A DNA stretch of 64,000 nt. It comes from Nonomuraea solani (GTDB taxonomy: Bacteria; Actinomycetota; Actinomycetes; Streptosporangiales; Streptosporangiaceae). Location: assembly GCF_900108335.1 (NCBI RefSeq), contig NZ_FNVT01000002.1, forward strand, positions 186,001 through 250,000. Direction: 5' to 3'. Below the pieces are notes generated by a model that made no database searches, had not been told where the DNA came from, and saw only the letters and a program-made list of their open reading frames with translations. A program made the position numbers and the translations under genes. Below, piece after piece: positions 54,472 to 63,737 of the stretch. Each line of letters starts with the position of its first letter. Positions within the stretch are counted from its first letter, which is position 1.

Positions 54472-55014
54472 ATGTCTACTCGCGTCAGAATGCGTCGGGG
54501 TGCCCCGACGCAACGCGCTCTGTTCGGGACCGCGGCCGCCGCGGCCCTGACACTGGGCCTGCTCTCCCCGCCTGCCTCCGCAACATCGGCGGGCACGTCC
54601 GGCGCCACCTCCGGGGAGTCCAAGGCGGCGGCCCTCCTGTTCAACATTGTGAATTACCAGACCAAGCAGTGCATCCACCTCAATGGCGACGTCGTGGGTT
54701 CCACCTGCGAGTTCAATCACACCTACTCACTCTTCCAGCACGGCAGCGCAAACAGCATCCGCCACTACGGAATGGAGTCGACCCATTACCCAACCCATTA
54801 CTGTCTGGACGCGAACGGCAACGGCGACGAGCAGCCGGTGAAGATCAACCCGTGCAACGGGGGCAACTACCAGAAGTGGACCCGCTACAGCGACGGCCAT
54901 GTGAAGAACTGGGCCACCAAGAAGTGTCTGGACGTCAAGAGCGAGAGTCCCTTCATCGTGTACGCCCGCAAGTGCATGCCCGACAACCAGTGGCAGAAAT
55001 GGGCGTTCAAGTAA
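54472..55014 (+). CDS. Secreted ricin-type lectin-like protein
   Basis: 180 aa from the ATG with AAAGG upstream. Signal peptide (ALFGTAAAAALTLGLLSP, cleaved near ASATS). The mature part has ricin-B features: NIVNYQTKQCIHLNG, HYCLDANGNGDEQPVKINPC with NYQKWTR, and KKCLDVKSE with NQWQKWAFK. QKW motifs at the repeat ends suggest sugar binding. No enzyme domain. Unlike the lectin at 49366 it shows only about two complete repeats. Confidence 0.8.
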   Translation: MSTRVRMRRGAPTQRALFGTAAAAALTLGLLSPPASATSAGTSGATSGESKAAALLFNIVNYQTKQCIHLNGDVVGSTCEFNHTYSLFQHGSANSIRHYGMESTHYPTHYCLDANGNGDEQPVKINPCNGGNYQKWTRYSDGHVKNWATKKCLDVKSESPFIVYARKCMPDNQWQKWAFK

Positions 55015-55690
55015 CCCCTTGAGGTCGTGGTTGGATCTGCACTGGTAGTGGCTTGGGCTTGGTGGCGTAGCGGCGGGCGTCGGTCAAGGTGGTGGCCAGC
55101 CGGTAGGAGCCGTGAAGACGGTGCCGTCGGCGCAGGTAACGGTGATCTGCGCGTCGATGATCCGCACTTTGACCGTGCCGATTGCTGACAGGTAGGAGCC
55201 GTCGGCCAGGTGGGACAGGATCGGCGCGCGGCCGTCAAAGCCCTTGTCCCACAGCACCAGCATGTCCGGCCTCAGTAGGTGCAGCAGCCGCTTGGCGTAG
55301 TCGGTCTCGCCCGTGGCGGTGGGCCCGAAGACGGCGTCGATCATTGCCCGGGTGCCGGTCTCCACCAGGGTCATCAGCTCCAGTTGGGGATAGCCGCCAT
55401 GGGCCAGCCGATCGAGCCACGCCCGGTTCCGGCCGGTATCGGAAACCTTCAGTGAGCTGCAGCCATCGAAGGAAACCGTCCGATAGCGGCCGAACCGAAC
55501 CCGGGCGTCACTGGCTGCGCTGGCGGGCCGTTCAAACCTCGAACAGCGCCCGCATCGGCGCGCCCCTCTCTGTCAGGATGAAACGGATGGCTGCTTGCGG
55601 GCCTGCAAGCAGTCTGGGCACCAGCCTGCGCCGAACGAGTGACCATTTGTGATCCAGTTGCCGTTCGCGCCCGGACCGGCAGATTTCGGT
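55010..55690 (-). mobile_element. IS4-family transposase remnant
   Basis: In order on the minus strand: WSLVRRRLVPRLLAGPQAAI, GRYRTVSFDGCSSLKVSDT (around the first DDE Asp), VFGPTATGETDYAKRLLHL, MLVLWDKGFDG (second Asp), VKVRIIDAQITVTCADGT. Stops and frame changes interrupt it, and the C-terminal Glu region is lost. Its end overlaps the lectin stop. Confidence 0.85.
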
Positions 55691-55862
55691 TGCGTCCACA
55701 CGCATGACTTCAGGTGCGGACGCAGGCGGTGTTGGCCCGGTGGCCTTCGCGCCCGCGTCCAGCGGCGGACCAGACGGGCGTGAACCGGGTCGGCCAGGCG
55801 CGGGAGTCTCGTCCAGCACCTCAGAGAAGCTGTACCACCAGGCCCAGAGCCGCGGCGTCAAG

Positions 55863-56373
55863 CTGATCGGTACGACCGTGTCGCCGACCGTGGCGCTGGT
55901 CCATGGTGCGTTCGCCGAGTCGGCGAGCTGGAACGGGGTGATCGCCCGGCTGAGTGAGCACGGGCTGAGCGTGATCGCGGCAGCCAACCCACTGCGCAGC
56001 TTGTCCGGCGACGCCGACGTCGTGGCCGGACTGGTCTCGGCGACCGAGGGCCCGACATCCGTCAGGACCGCTACCACGCGCAGTTCGCCGCTGACCTGCC
56101 GGCGGAGCGTGCTGCTCTGGACGCCGTCACGCGGCGGCCGTTGAACGATCGGGCGCTGAACGACCGGGCGGGTGCGCCGGCCTGGCGGGATCCGCCGTCG
56201 TGGTTCGTCTATCCCGAGCTGGACTCCAACATCCCCCTGCCCGCGCGCCGGTTCATGGCCGAGCGGGCCGGTGCCCGCGAGGTCGTGGAGATCGCCGGAG
56301 CTTCGCACGCGCTGCCGGCTTCTCAGCCGCATGCGGTGACCGAGGTCGTTCAGCGGGCGGTCAAGGCCGTCGC
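55863..56373 (+). pseudogene. Alpha/beta hydrolase pseudogene (copy 2)
   Basis: SPTVALVHGAFAESASWNGV and AANPLRSLSGDADVVAGLV, then after a deletion that removes the nucleophile elbow, DRYHAQFAADLPAERAALDA and AGAPAWRDPPSWFVYPELDS in other frames. Closely similar to the inverted copy at 53108-53583, but with a different internal deletion. Confidence 0.8.
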
Positions 56374-56496
56374 CTCACGCGACGGGCCGACGGCGGATGG
56401 CCGGCGGCAGGTGGACAGGAAATGGCCTGGCCGGTGGACAGGGAGCGGGGCGACCATGCCGGGACGGTTCACAGTATTCGATTTTCTGGAGAACAC

Positions 56497-57477
56497 ATGA
56501 TGATGGTCCGGCCCGTCAGCCGGCGCGGTGTGCTGCGGGGCGCGGTGTTGCTCGGCGCAGCGGCGACCACCGTGGGTGTGACAGCAGCCCCCGCGGCCGC
56601 CGGTCCTGCCGGGATACCGACCTACCGCTACGTGCGTGACGCCCTGAACGTTTCGAAGTTGCGTTACAACCGCGATGGCGAGTTCATCTTCCCTACGATC
56701 CGGGGAGTGGGAGACAAGATCAGCAATGCTCGCGCCCGCTACTACCTCTACTACGCCCCGCACGAGAATCCCGGCGGCATCTGTGTGGCGTTCAGTGACT
56801 CTCTCGACCGGGAATTCGTCGAGCACACCGCCAATCCGGTGATCGACAGATGGCTGCCGAGCACCACCGTCAGCCACGTCTCCTCTCCGCACGTCATCTG
56901 GGATTCGGCCACCAAGCAGTTCTTCTGCTACTTCCATGGTGAGAACACCGTGACTCGGGTGGCCCGCTCCCAAGACGGCATCAACTTCACCGACGAGACG
57001 CCCATCCTGAGCACTCGCCTCATCCCGGGGACCTCTGAAACGTCGTATGCGCGGGTGTTCGAGCACGCTCTGCCGGGACGCAACAACAAATACGTCATGG
57101 TCTTCATGGGTGTCAGGAACGGTCGGCGAATCTTCTACGGCTGGTCTCCCAACGGCTGGGACAACTGGCAGTTCAGCTCGACCCCGCTCGTCAACCACGA
57201 AGCCGACGGCGTGAGCGACATCTCCGGCCCCACGTTGGTCAAGCGCAATGGCACCGTGTACGTCGCCTACCACGGCAGCGACGGCAAGATGCGCATCACT
57301 GAAGTCGGCGAGAACTTCGACAAGGAGGTCCACCTCGGCGTTTTCCACTCGCCGATCGCCTCGGACGAAGGCCGGGTGGCCGCGCCGTCCTTCGGCACGC
57401 AGGACGGCACCGAGTACATGTTCTACGAGGCCGGAGCGCGTCTGAAGGCGCGTATCTGCATAGCCCGGGCCGTCTGA
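56497..57477 (+). CDS. Tat-exported five-bladed propeller, GH43-like protein
   Basis: 326 aa from the ATG with GGAGA five nt upstream. The Tat signal SRRGVLRGAVLLGAAATT is followed by cleavage near AAAGP. The mature part has propeller-blade signatures of glycoside-hydrolase-43-like proteins: YYLYYAPHENPGGICVAFS, SSPHVIWDSATKQFFCYFHG, ISGPTLVKRNGTVYVAYHG. Acidic residues in the blade tops could be catalytic, but I cannot confirm the full GH43 triad. A role in plant or microbial glycan breakdown is inferred. Confidence 0.78.
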   Translation: MMMVRPVSRRGVLRGAVLLGAAATTVGVTAAPAAAGPAGIPTYRYVRDALNVSKLRYNRDGEFIFPTIRGVGDKISNARARYYLYYAPHENPGGICVAFSDSLDREFVEHTANPVIDRWLPSTTVSHVSSPHVIWDSATKQFFCYFHGENTVTRVARSQDGINFTDETPILSTRLIPGTSETSYARVFEHALPGRNNKYVMVFMGVRNGRRIFYGWSPNGWDNWQFSSTPLVNHEADGVSDISGPTLVKRNGTVYVAYHGSDGKMRITEVGENFDKEVHLGVFHSPIASDEGRVAAPSFGTQDGTEYMFYEAGARLKARICIARAV

Positions 57478-57794
57478 GCGGCCTCGGCGCTCGCGCTCGA
57501 CGGCTTCTCTGAGCTGGGACTGGGGAGGTGACGCCGAGGAGGGGAAGGTCTGGCAGGGGCGTTCGCCCGGCGAACCCTTTGCCAGACGTGGTCCCAGAGC
57601 CGGAACAGGCTGACCAGGCGGCCGGAGCGGGTCCACACCGGGTGCAGATACGACTTCGGGGACTCCAGCCGGCTGTGCCGGAGCGGTAGAGGAGGCGCAG
57701 CAGCTCCGTCACTGCAGGACAGTGAGCTCCGTGCCGCTGTCCTGCACCGTGAGCCCTGCCTCGGTGCCCCCGCGGGTGGCCAGCGCGGTCATAC
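57478..57794 (-). pseudogene. DUF6807 (PmoA-like) pseudogene
   Basis: ATG with AAGGAGG upstream opens MTALATRGGTEAGLTV, which stops near 57720. Another frame then gives SPKSYLHPVWTRSGRLVSLF with RLWDHVWQ, matching the 'YLHP...DHVWH' signature of DUF6807. The rest of the protein is missing. It runs convergent to the Tat-exported propeller gene. Confidence 0.6.
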
Positions 57795-58104
57795 GTCCTC
57801 CTTGACGCGCGGCTCAGCACGTCCAGGACCGCCCCGATCTGCAGCAGGTGCCCGCTCTCGACGTCGCTCCGCCATTGGTCGGCCAGGTGCTCGTGGCCAG
57901 GGGCGGGAGTGAACCGCCACTGCTTCTCGCGGTAGCCGTAGAGGTGCTCCGGGCTCGACGGGCGGCGTGCTCGACATCGAAGCAGAAGCGTGAGGTTTCG
58001 CGCGGGGCGAGCAGTGAATTGACGACATGGTGTCTGACGGCCTTCTGCGGCATATGTGACAGCGACTCGCACGGCGTCGTCCGGGTCCAGCATGGGACGA
58101 CCAG
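57795..58104 (-). other. Coding-like debris of unknown family
   Basis: Minus-strand frames such as RHHVVNSLLAPRETSRFCFD and HLADQWRSDVESGHLLQIGA with AVLDVLSRASR look like pieces of one protein in two frames, ending at the DUF6807 start. They could be the partner oxidoreductase usually beside DUF6807, but I cannot identify them. Confidence 0.35.
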
Positions 58105-58230
58105 GAGGCGGCCGCTCCGAGGAGGTACTGAGCCTCCCGGGCCGCTGCGAGCGCCTCGCCACGCTCGGCGGCGCCCCCCGTTTCCCGAGCGAAGCTACTC
58201 GCCGCTCTCGCCGGCTGAACGGGCGCCCGT
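58105..58230 (+). pseudogene. FAD-oxidoreductase C-terminal fragment (copy D)
   Basis: EEVLSLPGRCERLATLGGAP and EATRRSRR match, nearly base for base, the end of copy A near 51124-51235. Only about 40 codons survive. It sits tail-to-tail with copy C, as A does with B. Confidence 0.75.
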
Positions 58231-58273
58231 CCTGCCCGAATGGGACGGCCGCCGTGGGCGAGAAGGGGTCGTG

Positions 58274-58802
58274 TCATCGGGTGATCGTGCCGACCAGTTC
58301 CGCCCTCCTCAGGCCGGTCGCCGGCGCGTCCGCCCCCACGGACATCGCCCGACCCACGACGCCCGGGCTCGCCAGTGCCTCCTCGGGGGAGACCAGCATG
58401 GAACCGATGTCTCCCATGGCCGTCAGTACCTCCGGGTCGGCCGGTGTCGCGGCCTCCAGCGCCTTAGCGGTGGTCCAGCCCGCACTGCCGTAGAAGCGCC
58501 CGCCGCGTATCCGGGTGTAGATCTCCGCCAGCCGGTTTCGTTCCCAAAAGCGCAGCGTTTCATTGAACGGGCCGAGGGCCGCCTCCTCGTACCGGAGGAT
58601 GGGGTTCTCCTGGTCGGTCTGCGCCCGTAACGCATCGCGTAGCAACTCCGCCTGTACCAATGCCATCAACACCCCTTGGCAGAGCGTCGGGTTGGTGGTC
58701 GCCCACGCGTCTCCGACGCTGACCGGTCCCGTCATTGAAGGCCGGCCTTCGCTGATCAGGTGGCACCGCCGAGTGGCCGCGCCGGCGGGTTTAGGGGACA
58801 TG
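58274..58802 (-). pseudogene. FAD-oxidoreductase C-terminal half (copy C)
   Basis: SVGDAWATTNPTLCQGVLMA, ALVQAELLRDALRAQ, ALGPFNETLRFWERNRLAEI and PEVLTAMGDIGSMLVSPEEA match the second half of the intact FAD oxidoreductase. The N-terminal Rossmann domain is absent. An ATG at 58802 with GGAGG nearby could let the remnant be translated as a 176-aa protein, but without the first FAD motif it should not bind flavin normally. Confidence 0.72.
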
Positions 58803-58946
58803 AAGCAAGCCTCCAGCGGATTATGAGGATGATGCGGAGACCTGCCTTTTCCTGGCGTCGGCGTAGACGGCCCAGGAGCAGAATGCGTAGAAGTACATAA
58901 AATTGTGCGCCGGGTCTGGCCGTCTGGAGTTACTACAGTTGTCCCC

Positions 58947-60989
58947 ATGAGTTCGGCGGACGAGCAGGATGCCATGGTGTTGGAACAACGTCTGCAGGCC
59001 ATGCGTGAGCGGACCTTTATCGGCAGGGAGGAAGAGCTCGACGTCTTCAGGTCGGCGCTGCGCGGCGCCTGCAGCGTCCTTTACGTCCACGGTCCTGGCG
59101 GTGTGGGCAAGTCCGCGCTGCTGAGGCGCTTCGAGCAGGAGGCGAAGGCGGCGGGGCGGCCCGTGACGCCACTGAACGCGTACACACTGGAGCCTACGCC
59201 CGCGGCGTTCGAGGCCGCGGCCGGATCAGTGCTCGGCGATGAGCGCGGGGTGCTGATCATCGATACGTTCGAGCGAGTGCAGGGTCTGGAGGGCTGGCTG
59301 CGCGAGCGGCTCCTCCCGCGTTTGCCGGTCGGCGCGCTGGTCGTGGTGGCCGGGCGCATCGCGCCGGACCTGCTGTGGACGGCCGACCCCGGCTGGGCGG
59401 AGGCGCTGCGGGTGATGCCGCTGCGCGACCTGGCCCCCGCGGACGCGGCGGCGTTGCTGGACGTCCGCGGCGTGGCGGACGACCTGCGCGGGCCGTTGCT
59501 GGCCTTCGCGGGTGGCCATCCCCTGGCCCTGTCCCTGGGGGCGGCGGTGGCGGTCAAGGACCATGGGGCGAGTTCGCGCTGGACGCCCGCGCAGGACGTG
59601 ATCTCCACCCTGCTCGACCAGCTCGTCGGCGAAGTGCCCAGCGCCGCGCACCGGCACGCGCTGGAGGTCTGCGCGCACTCGTACGTGACGACCGAAGACC
59701 TGCTGCGCGAGATTCTGCCGGACAACGCCGCGGCTCTGTTCGCCTGGCTGCGCCGGTTGCCCTTCGTGGAGTCCAGCCGGCTCGGCCTGTTCCCCCACGA
59801 CGTCGTCCGCGAGGTGCTGGAGGCCGACCTGCGCTGGCGCGACCCGCGGGGATACGCGGACATGCATCGGCGCATCACCGCCTTCCTCGCCGGCCGCACG
59901 CGTGTCGCGAGCGACGCCCAGGTTCTCGGAGCCGTCGGCTCGCTCTTCTATCTGTACCGCGCCGTCGGATCGACGGCGGAGTTCCACAGCTGGCGGGGCG
60001 ACGGCGAGGTGTACGAGGACGCCCTCCGCCCCAAGGACGCCGAGGCGCTGACACGGATGGCCTCGGAGGTGGAGAACGACGAGTCGGGCACCGCCGTGGC
60101 CTACTGGACCGCCCGTCAGCCGCAGGCGTTCCGCCTCTACCGCAGGGCGGAGACCGGCGAGCTGGTGGGCTTCTGCTCCTGGCTGCGGCTGTACGAGCCC
60201 TCCGAGGAAGAGGCGCGGATCGATCCGATCGTCGCCACGGCCTGGGCCAACGCCCGCGCCATGGCTCCACTACGGCCCGGCGAGCACCTGGCCATCGGCC
60301 GGACGTGGGTGCGCGCGGAATACAGCGGCGCGTCCCCGGTCACGGACCTGATCCAGTGGCGGGCCGTCGGCTACTGCCTGCGGGCCGACCGCATGGCCTG
60401 GTCGTTCATGGCCATGCGCGACGACGACCCCATGCGTGACTACCTGCGGACCTACGACATGCACGATGTCGGAGAGCACGCCTGGCTCGGCAACACCGAG
60501 TACGCGCTGTTCGCCCACGACTGGCGGGCGGTCGCCGCGCAGGCCTGGCTCGACCGGCTCGACCGGCTGCTGCTCGAGGGCGCGCAGGAGGCCGTGGCCG
60601 TCCCGGCGTCCAGCATGGCGGTGCTGTCACAGGCGGATTTCGCCGACGCCGTACGCAAGGCGCTGCGTCACCTGTCCCGCCCTGGTGAGCTGGCCGCCAA
60701 TCCGCTGACCCGCACCAGGATCGTCGTCGAACACGGCGGTACGGACCCCGCCAAGGCGCTGCGGGATCTCATCGAGCAGGCCATCGGCCGCCTGAGCGGC
60801 GATCCACGCGCGGACAAGTTCCATCGGGCCCTGGTCACGACCTACCTCCGTGGCGCCCCGACGCAGGAAGCCGCCGCCGAGCGCCTGGGGCTGCCCTTCA
60901 CCACTTACCGCCGCCATCTCGCCGCCGGCATCGAGCGCGTGTGCGAGGAGCTCTGGCACCGCGAGATCTACGGGGCGGTCGACGGCTGA
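58947..60989 (+). CDS. STAND-type AAA ATPase with C-terminal HTH
   Basis: 680 aa from the ATG of MSSADEQDAM; no ribosome site is clear and a candidate -10 (TACAGT, 58934-58939) lies 7 nt upstream, so the mRNA may be leaderless. Residues 25-300: NTPase with Walker A HGPGGVGKSALL and Walker B GVLIIDTFERVQ. A middle region of about 200 residues looks GNAT-like (LYRRAETGELVGFCSWLRLY). The last 90 residues form a sigma-4-like HTH (TQEAAAERLGLPFTTYRRH). The layout fits a signal-dependent ATPase regulator or defence-type STAND protein; the trigger is unknown. Confidence 0.85.
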   Translation: MSSADEQDAMVLEQRLQAMRERTFIGREEELDVFRSALRGACSVLYVHGPGGVGKSALLRRFEQEAKAAGRPVTPLNAYTLEPTPAAFEAAAGSVLGDERGVLIIDTFERVQGLEGWLRERLLPRLPVGALVVVAGRIAPDLLWTADPGWAEALRVMPLRDLAPADAAALLDVRGVADDLRGPLLAFAGGHPLALSLGAAVAVKDHGASSRWTPAQDVISTLLDQLVGEVPSAAHRHALEVCAHSYVTTEDLLREILPDNAAALFAWLRRLPFVESSRLGLFPHDVVREVLEADLRWRDPRGYADMHRRITAFLAGRTRVASDAQVLGAVGSLFYLYRAVGSTAEFHSWRGDGEVYEDALRPKDAEALTRMASEVENDESGTAVAYWTARQPQAFRLYRRAETGELVGFCSWLRLYEPSEEEARIDPIVATAWANARAMAPLRPGEHLAIGRTWVRAEYSGASPVTDLIQWRAVGYCLRADRMAWSFMAMRDDDPMRDYLRTYDMHDVGEHAWLGNTEYALFAHDWRAVAAQAWLDRLDRLLLEGAQEAVAVPASSMAVLSQADFADAVRKALRHLSRPGELAANPLTRTRIVVEHGGTDPAKALRDLIEQAIGRLSGDPRADKFHRALVTTYLRGAPTQEAAAERLGLPFTTYRRHLAAGIERVCEELWHREIYGAVDG

Positions 60990-61089
60990 AGGTGAGTCGC
61001 GGCCGTGCGGGAAGACCCGTCTCATGACCTTGGCATTCCACCGCCGAATCACGCCTCGGCGGTCGACGGCCGGAGCATCACGCCCAACG

Positions 61090-61500
61090 TCGCCGTCACG
61101 TCACTTCTCACCGTGGATCGACTGAGGATCTCGCGCGCCGCTCTCCAGCACATGCACCGTGTACGCGCCGCGCAGGCAATGCGGCGTCAGCGCCTTGTCC
61201 GGCCCGAGAGCGTCCCGGTAGGCCCCGAACCGGCCCCTCGATCTCCCTTGGTTCCCAGACGACCGCGCCGCTCCGGTGCCGCTTCGTGCGGGCGGAAGTC
61301 GGTGACGTCCAAAGCGGACACCTCCGAGGCGTAGAGGACCTTGAAGACGGTGGCGCCCCGGCAACGGACCAGGGCTCCCTTGTTACCGCGGCGCAGCGCC
61401 ACATCGACCTGTGCGTCGGCGTGGTCGAGAAGGCCCTGGATCTCTTCGCGGGTCGCCGTGGTAGCCGACCAGACGGGTGTCCATGTTCCAGTCATGGCAC
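61090..61500 (-). mobile_element. Tyrosine recombinase (integrase) remnant
   Basis: TREEIQGLLDHADAQVDVAL and RGATVFKVLYASEVSALDVT match the first catalytic-domain part of actinobacterial tyrosine recombinases. A second frame gives FGAYRDALGPDKALTPHCLR, the HxxR box region, where the H after R is replaced by G (CLRGAY). The active-site Tyr is missing. Non-functional. Confidence 0.75.
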
Positions 61501-61920
61501 GCCCCTGTTGGTCGGGTTTGAGGTACATCGGCCAGTCGAGCGCCTTCACCAGGCTCCCGAGGCCGATCGTGACGTGCCATTCGTGGCGGATGAGCCACAC
61601 GTGCGACAAGCTGGAGGAACGGCTGCACGCCGAGGTGACCGCCGCGAACGCCACCATCGTCCTGCCGCACTTCATCGGAGCCTGGACCCGGCTTTCGTGA
61701 GGCATACCGGCCCAACGCGCCTAAAGCGCCGGCGACCGTCTGGACGCCGTTCTCCAGGGTGTCTAGCGGTCACGCCGGGCGACGGAGGACGCAGAACAGG
61801 GCGCGGCATTGAACACCGAATGATCTATCAAATGGACAGAAGTTCGTACGACGCTGTGCAGGCTTTGTAAGCCCCACCGCTGCCCCGTCGCAGCCGGACA
61901 TCCTGGAGATCGAGACCCTT
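61501..61920. other. Gene-free stretch with a coding-like plus-strand fragment
   Basis: At about 61590-61700 a plus-strand frame (KLEERLHAEVTAANATIVLP, ending TRLS) has strong GC3 and ends in a stop; it may be the tail of a lost gene. No family recognised. Confidence 0.4.
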
Positions 61921-62754
61921 ATGGTCGCGCAACTCTCATCCCTTGTGCGCCGCGTGTCCTTGGCCGGTGCCACCATGGCACTCACCCTGGCCGGCATCAC
62001 CAGCGTCACCACCCCTCCCGCCTGGGCCAACGAGCCCTTCTACCCCAAGGCGCCCGTCGACCTGATCATGCCGGCGATGCCGCAGTGGAACTTCGCGCAG
62101 GCCAACAACAACCCCACCTGCTGGCCTTCGGACTCCCTCGTCGGCTCGAATTTCGCCCAGTCCGCGACCGCCGGCCGCAAGGCCTGGCCGGACGCCGACT
62201 CGGGCTGCCCCGCTGTCAACTCGTCGTTCCCGACCTACGTCTCGGCCAGGAAGTGCGCCGAGGGCGTAGTACGTACCAGTTACACGCTCTACTTCAAGAA
62301 GGATGGGTTCGCCCCCGGCGAGCTCGGACACGGTCACGACTTCGAGTACGTCATCGTGGAGTGGCGCAAGCGCGACGGCGCCTATTACCGGGACAAGCTG
62401 ATCATGAGCAGGCACGGCAAGCACTTCGGCCGCAACTGGGCCGATGTGGAGAGCTGGAACGGCGCGCGCGCCGGCGCCGGCCTGGGCTTGGAGCATCCGG
62501 CCATCTATGTCGGCTGGGGCAAGCACGCCATGTTCAACAGCCAAGGCGGCCTGAAGGACCTCACCTCCCAGTTCACCAACGACGAATACCGCAGCACCAC
62601 CTGGCGAGTCTGGCCCAAGAACACCTGGCTGGTCGGCGACAAGCTGCACGCCGGCCTGTGGGATCGATACAACTGGGGGTCGGCGACCAGCACCCCTGAG
62701 GTCGTCTCCCGCAACCTGTGCAAGTACACCTGGATCTACGAACCTGGCGTATGA
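61921..62754 (+). CDS. Secreted NPP1/NLP-like (necrosis-inducing) protein
   Basis: 277 aa with a signal peptide (LSLAGATMALTLAGITS-like core, cleaved near AWANEP). The mature protein has the NLP heptapeptide region as GHGHDFEYVIVEW (typical GHRHDWE) and a later HPAIYVGWGKHAMFN. Conserved cysteine spacing fits the family. NLPs bind plant glycosylinositol phosphorylceramides and lyse cells; in actinomycetes the role is unknown. The Arg-to-Gly and Trp-to-Phe changes in the heptapeptide may reduce or alter toxicity. Confidence 0.75.
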   Translation: MVAQLSSLVRRVSLAGATMALTLAGITSVTTPPAWANEPFYPKAPVDLIMPAMPQWNFAQANNNPTCWPSDSLVGSNFAQSATAGRKAWPDADSGCPAVNSSFPTYVSARKCAEGVVRTSYTLYFKKDGFAPGELGHGHDFEYVIVEWRKRDGAYYRDKLIMSRHGKHFGRNWADVESWNGARAGAGLGLEHPAIYVGWGKHAMFNSQGGLKDLTSQFTNDEYRSTTWRVWPKNTWLVGDKLHAGLWDRYNWGSATSTPEVVSRNLCKYTWIYEPGV

Positions 62755-62756
62755 CC

Positions 62757-62812
62757 GGCTCCCGGCCGACCGGGGTTCCGGAGAGTGAGACCTGACCCGG
62801 GCGGCCGGAGCC
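62757..62812 (+). terminator. Imperfect hairpin after the NLP gene
   Basis: GGCTCCCGGCCG and CGGCCGGAGCC pair with one bulge across a 33-nt loop, followed by TTTC, starting 3 nt after the stop. Confidence 0.4.
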
Positions 62813-63172
62813 TTTCAGGGAGCCGTCCGGAAACGCCTCGGCCCGTCATGCGAAGTGCGCCCCAACGTCCGCCCTCAGCATCGGAGGCATGTTGACCATC
62901 CAGCACCTGAACGAATCAGATAAAGACCCGCGTCCGCTCAGCCGGCGGGTCTGCCGGTGTTCCGGTATCAGCGTGACGCGCACCGTGGACCGTCGCCGAT
63001 GGATAACCGGGTCGACGGCCTTTCGACAACACCAGGCCGCTCCTGCCGACGACCAGCGAGCCCGTGACTCGGCCCTCATGAGCAGTAAGTGGACAGGAAA
63101 CGACCTTCCAGGCGGCCACCTCGACCGCCGATCGTCTTTCCGAGCCTCACGACGAATCGAGAGAAGGGCACC

Positions 63173-63286
63173 ATGAAGGCAACCCGTGTGCTGAACGCTC
63201 TGCGCGATTGGGTGACATCGACGATCATGATCGCACTGGCGTGCACCTCCCCCACGCGACACGTGAAGCCACCACAGCGCCGCTGA
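63173..63286 (+). CDS. Possible small membrane peptide or truncated gene start
   Basis: 37 codons after GAGAAGGG (MKATRVLNALRDWVTSTIMI). It resembles the start of a signal peptide cut short before the IS remnant that follows. The rest of 62813-63299 shows nothing recognisable. Confidence 0.25.
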   Translation: MKATRVLNALRDWVTSTIMIALACTSPTRHVKPPQRR

Positions 63287-63299
63287 CCCGCGCTCCCGG

Positions 63300-63737
63300 C
63301 GTTTGCTCCGACGGGCCTGCACCTATCCACATCGGCCCGGACGTCCAACAACGAGTCGAGATCCGGGACTTGATCCTTCGCCTCGCGCGGGAGAACCCCA
63401 TGTGGGGTCATCGACGGGTACACGGGAACTGGTAAGGCTCGGTATTCAGATCAGCGAAACGACCGTGTGGCGCATTCTGCACTCCCGCCGCTTCGCTCCG
63501 GCACCCCGTCATCTCGACACCCCATGGCGCACCTTTCTAACCAAAGGGCTCCTGGCCTGCGATTTCTTCCACGTTGACACAATCTTCCTGAAGCGCCTGT
63601 ACGTATTGCTCATGATGGAGGTCAACACGGGGCGCGTGCACATCGCTCTGCGAACGCCCAGCTCAACAACAGTATCCGTGTTTGGCAACGCACAGGCTGG
63701 AGTTCGCGCCGCGACGCGAAGCCTCACATGGTCATGA
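63300..63737 (+). mobile_element. Integrase-type IS remnant
   Basis: LILRLARENPMWGHRR, then in another frame ELVRLGIQISETTVWRILHS, APRHLDTPWRTFLTKGLLAC, DFFHVDTIFLKRLYVLLMME (first catalytic Asp of the DDE core) and NTGRVHI. One frameshift separates the HTH from the core, and the C-terminal third is gone. Confidence 0.8.
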
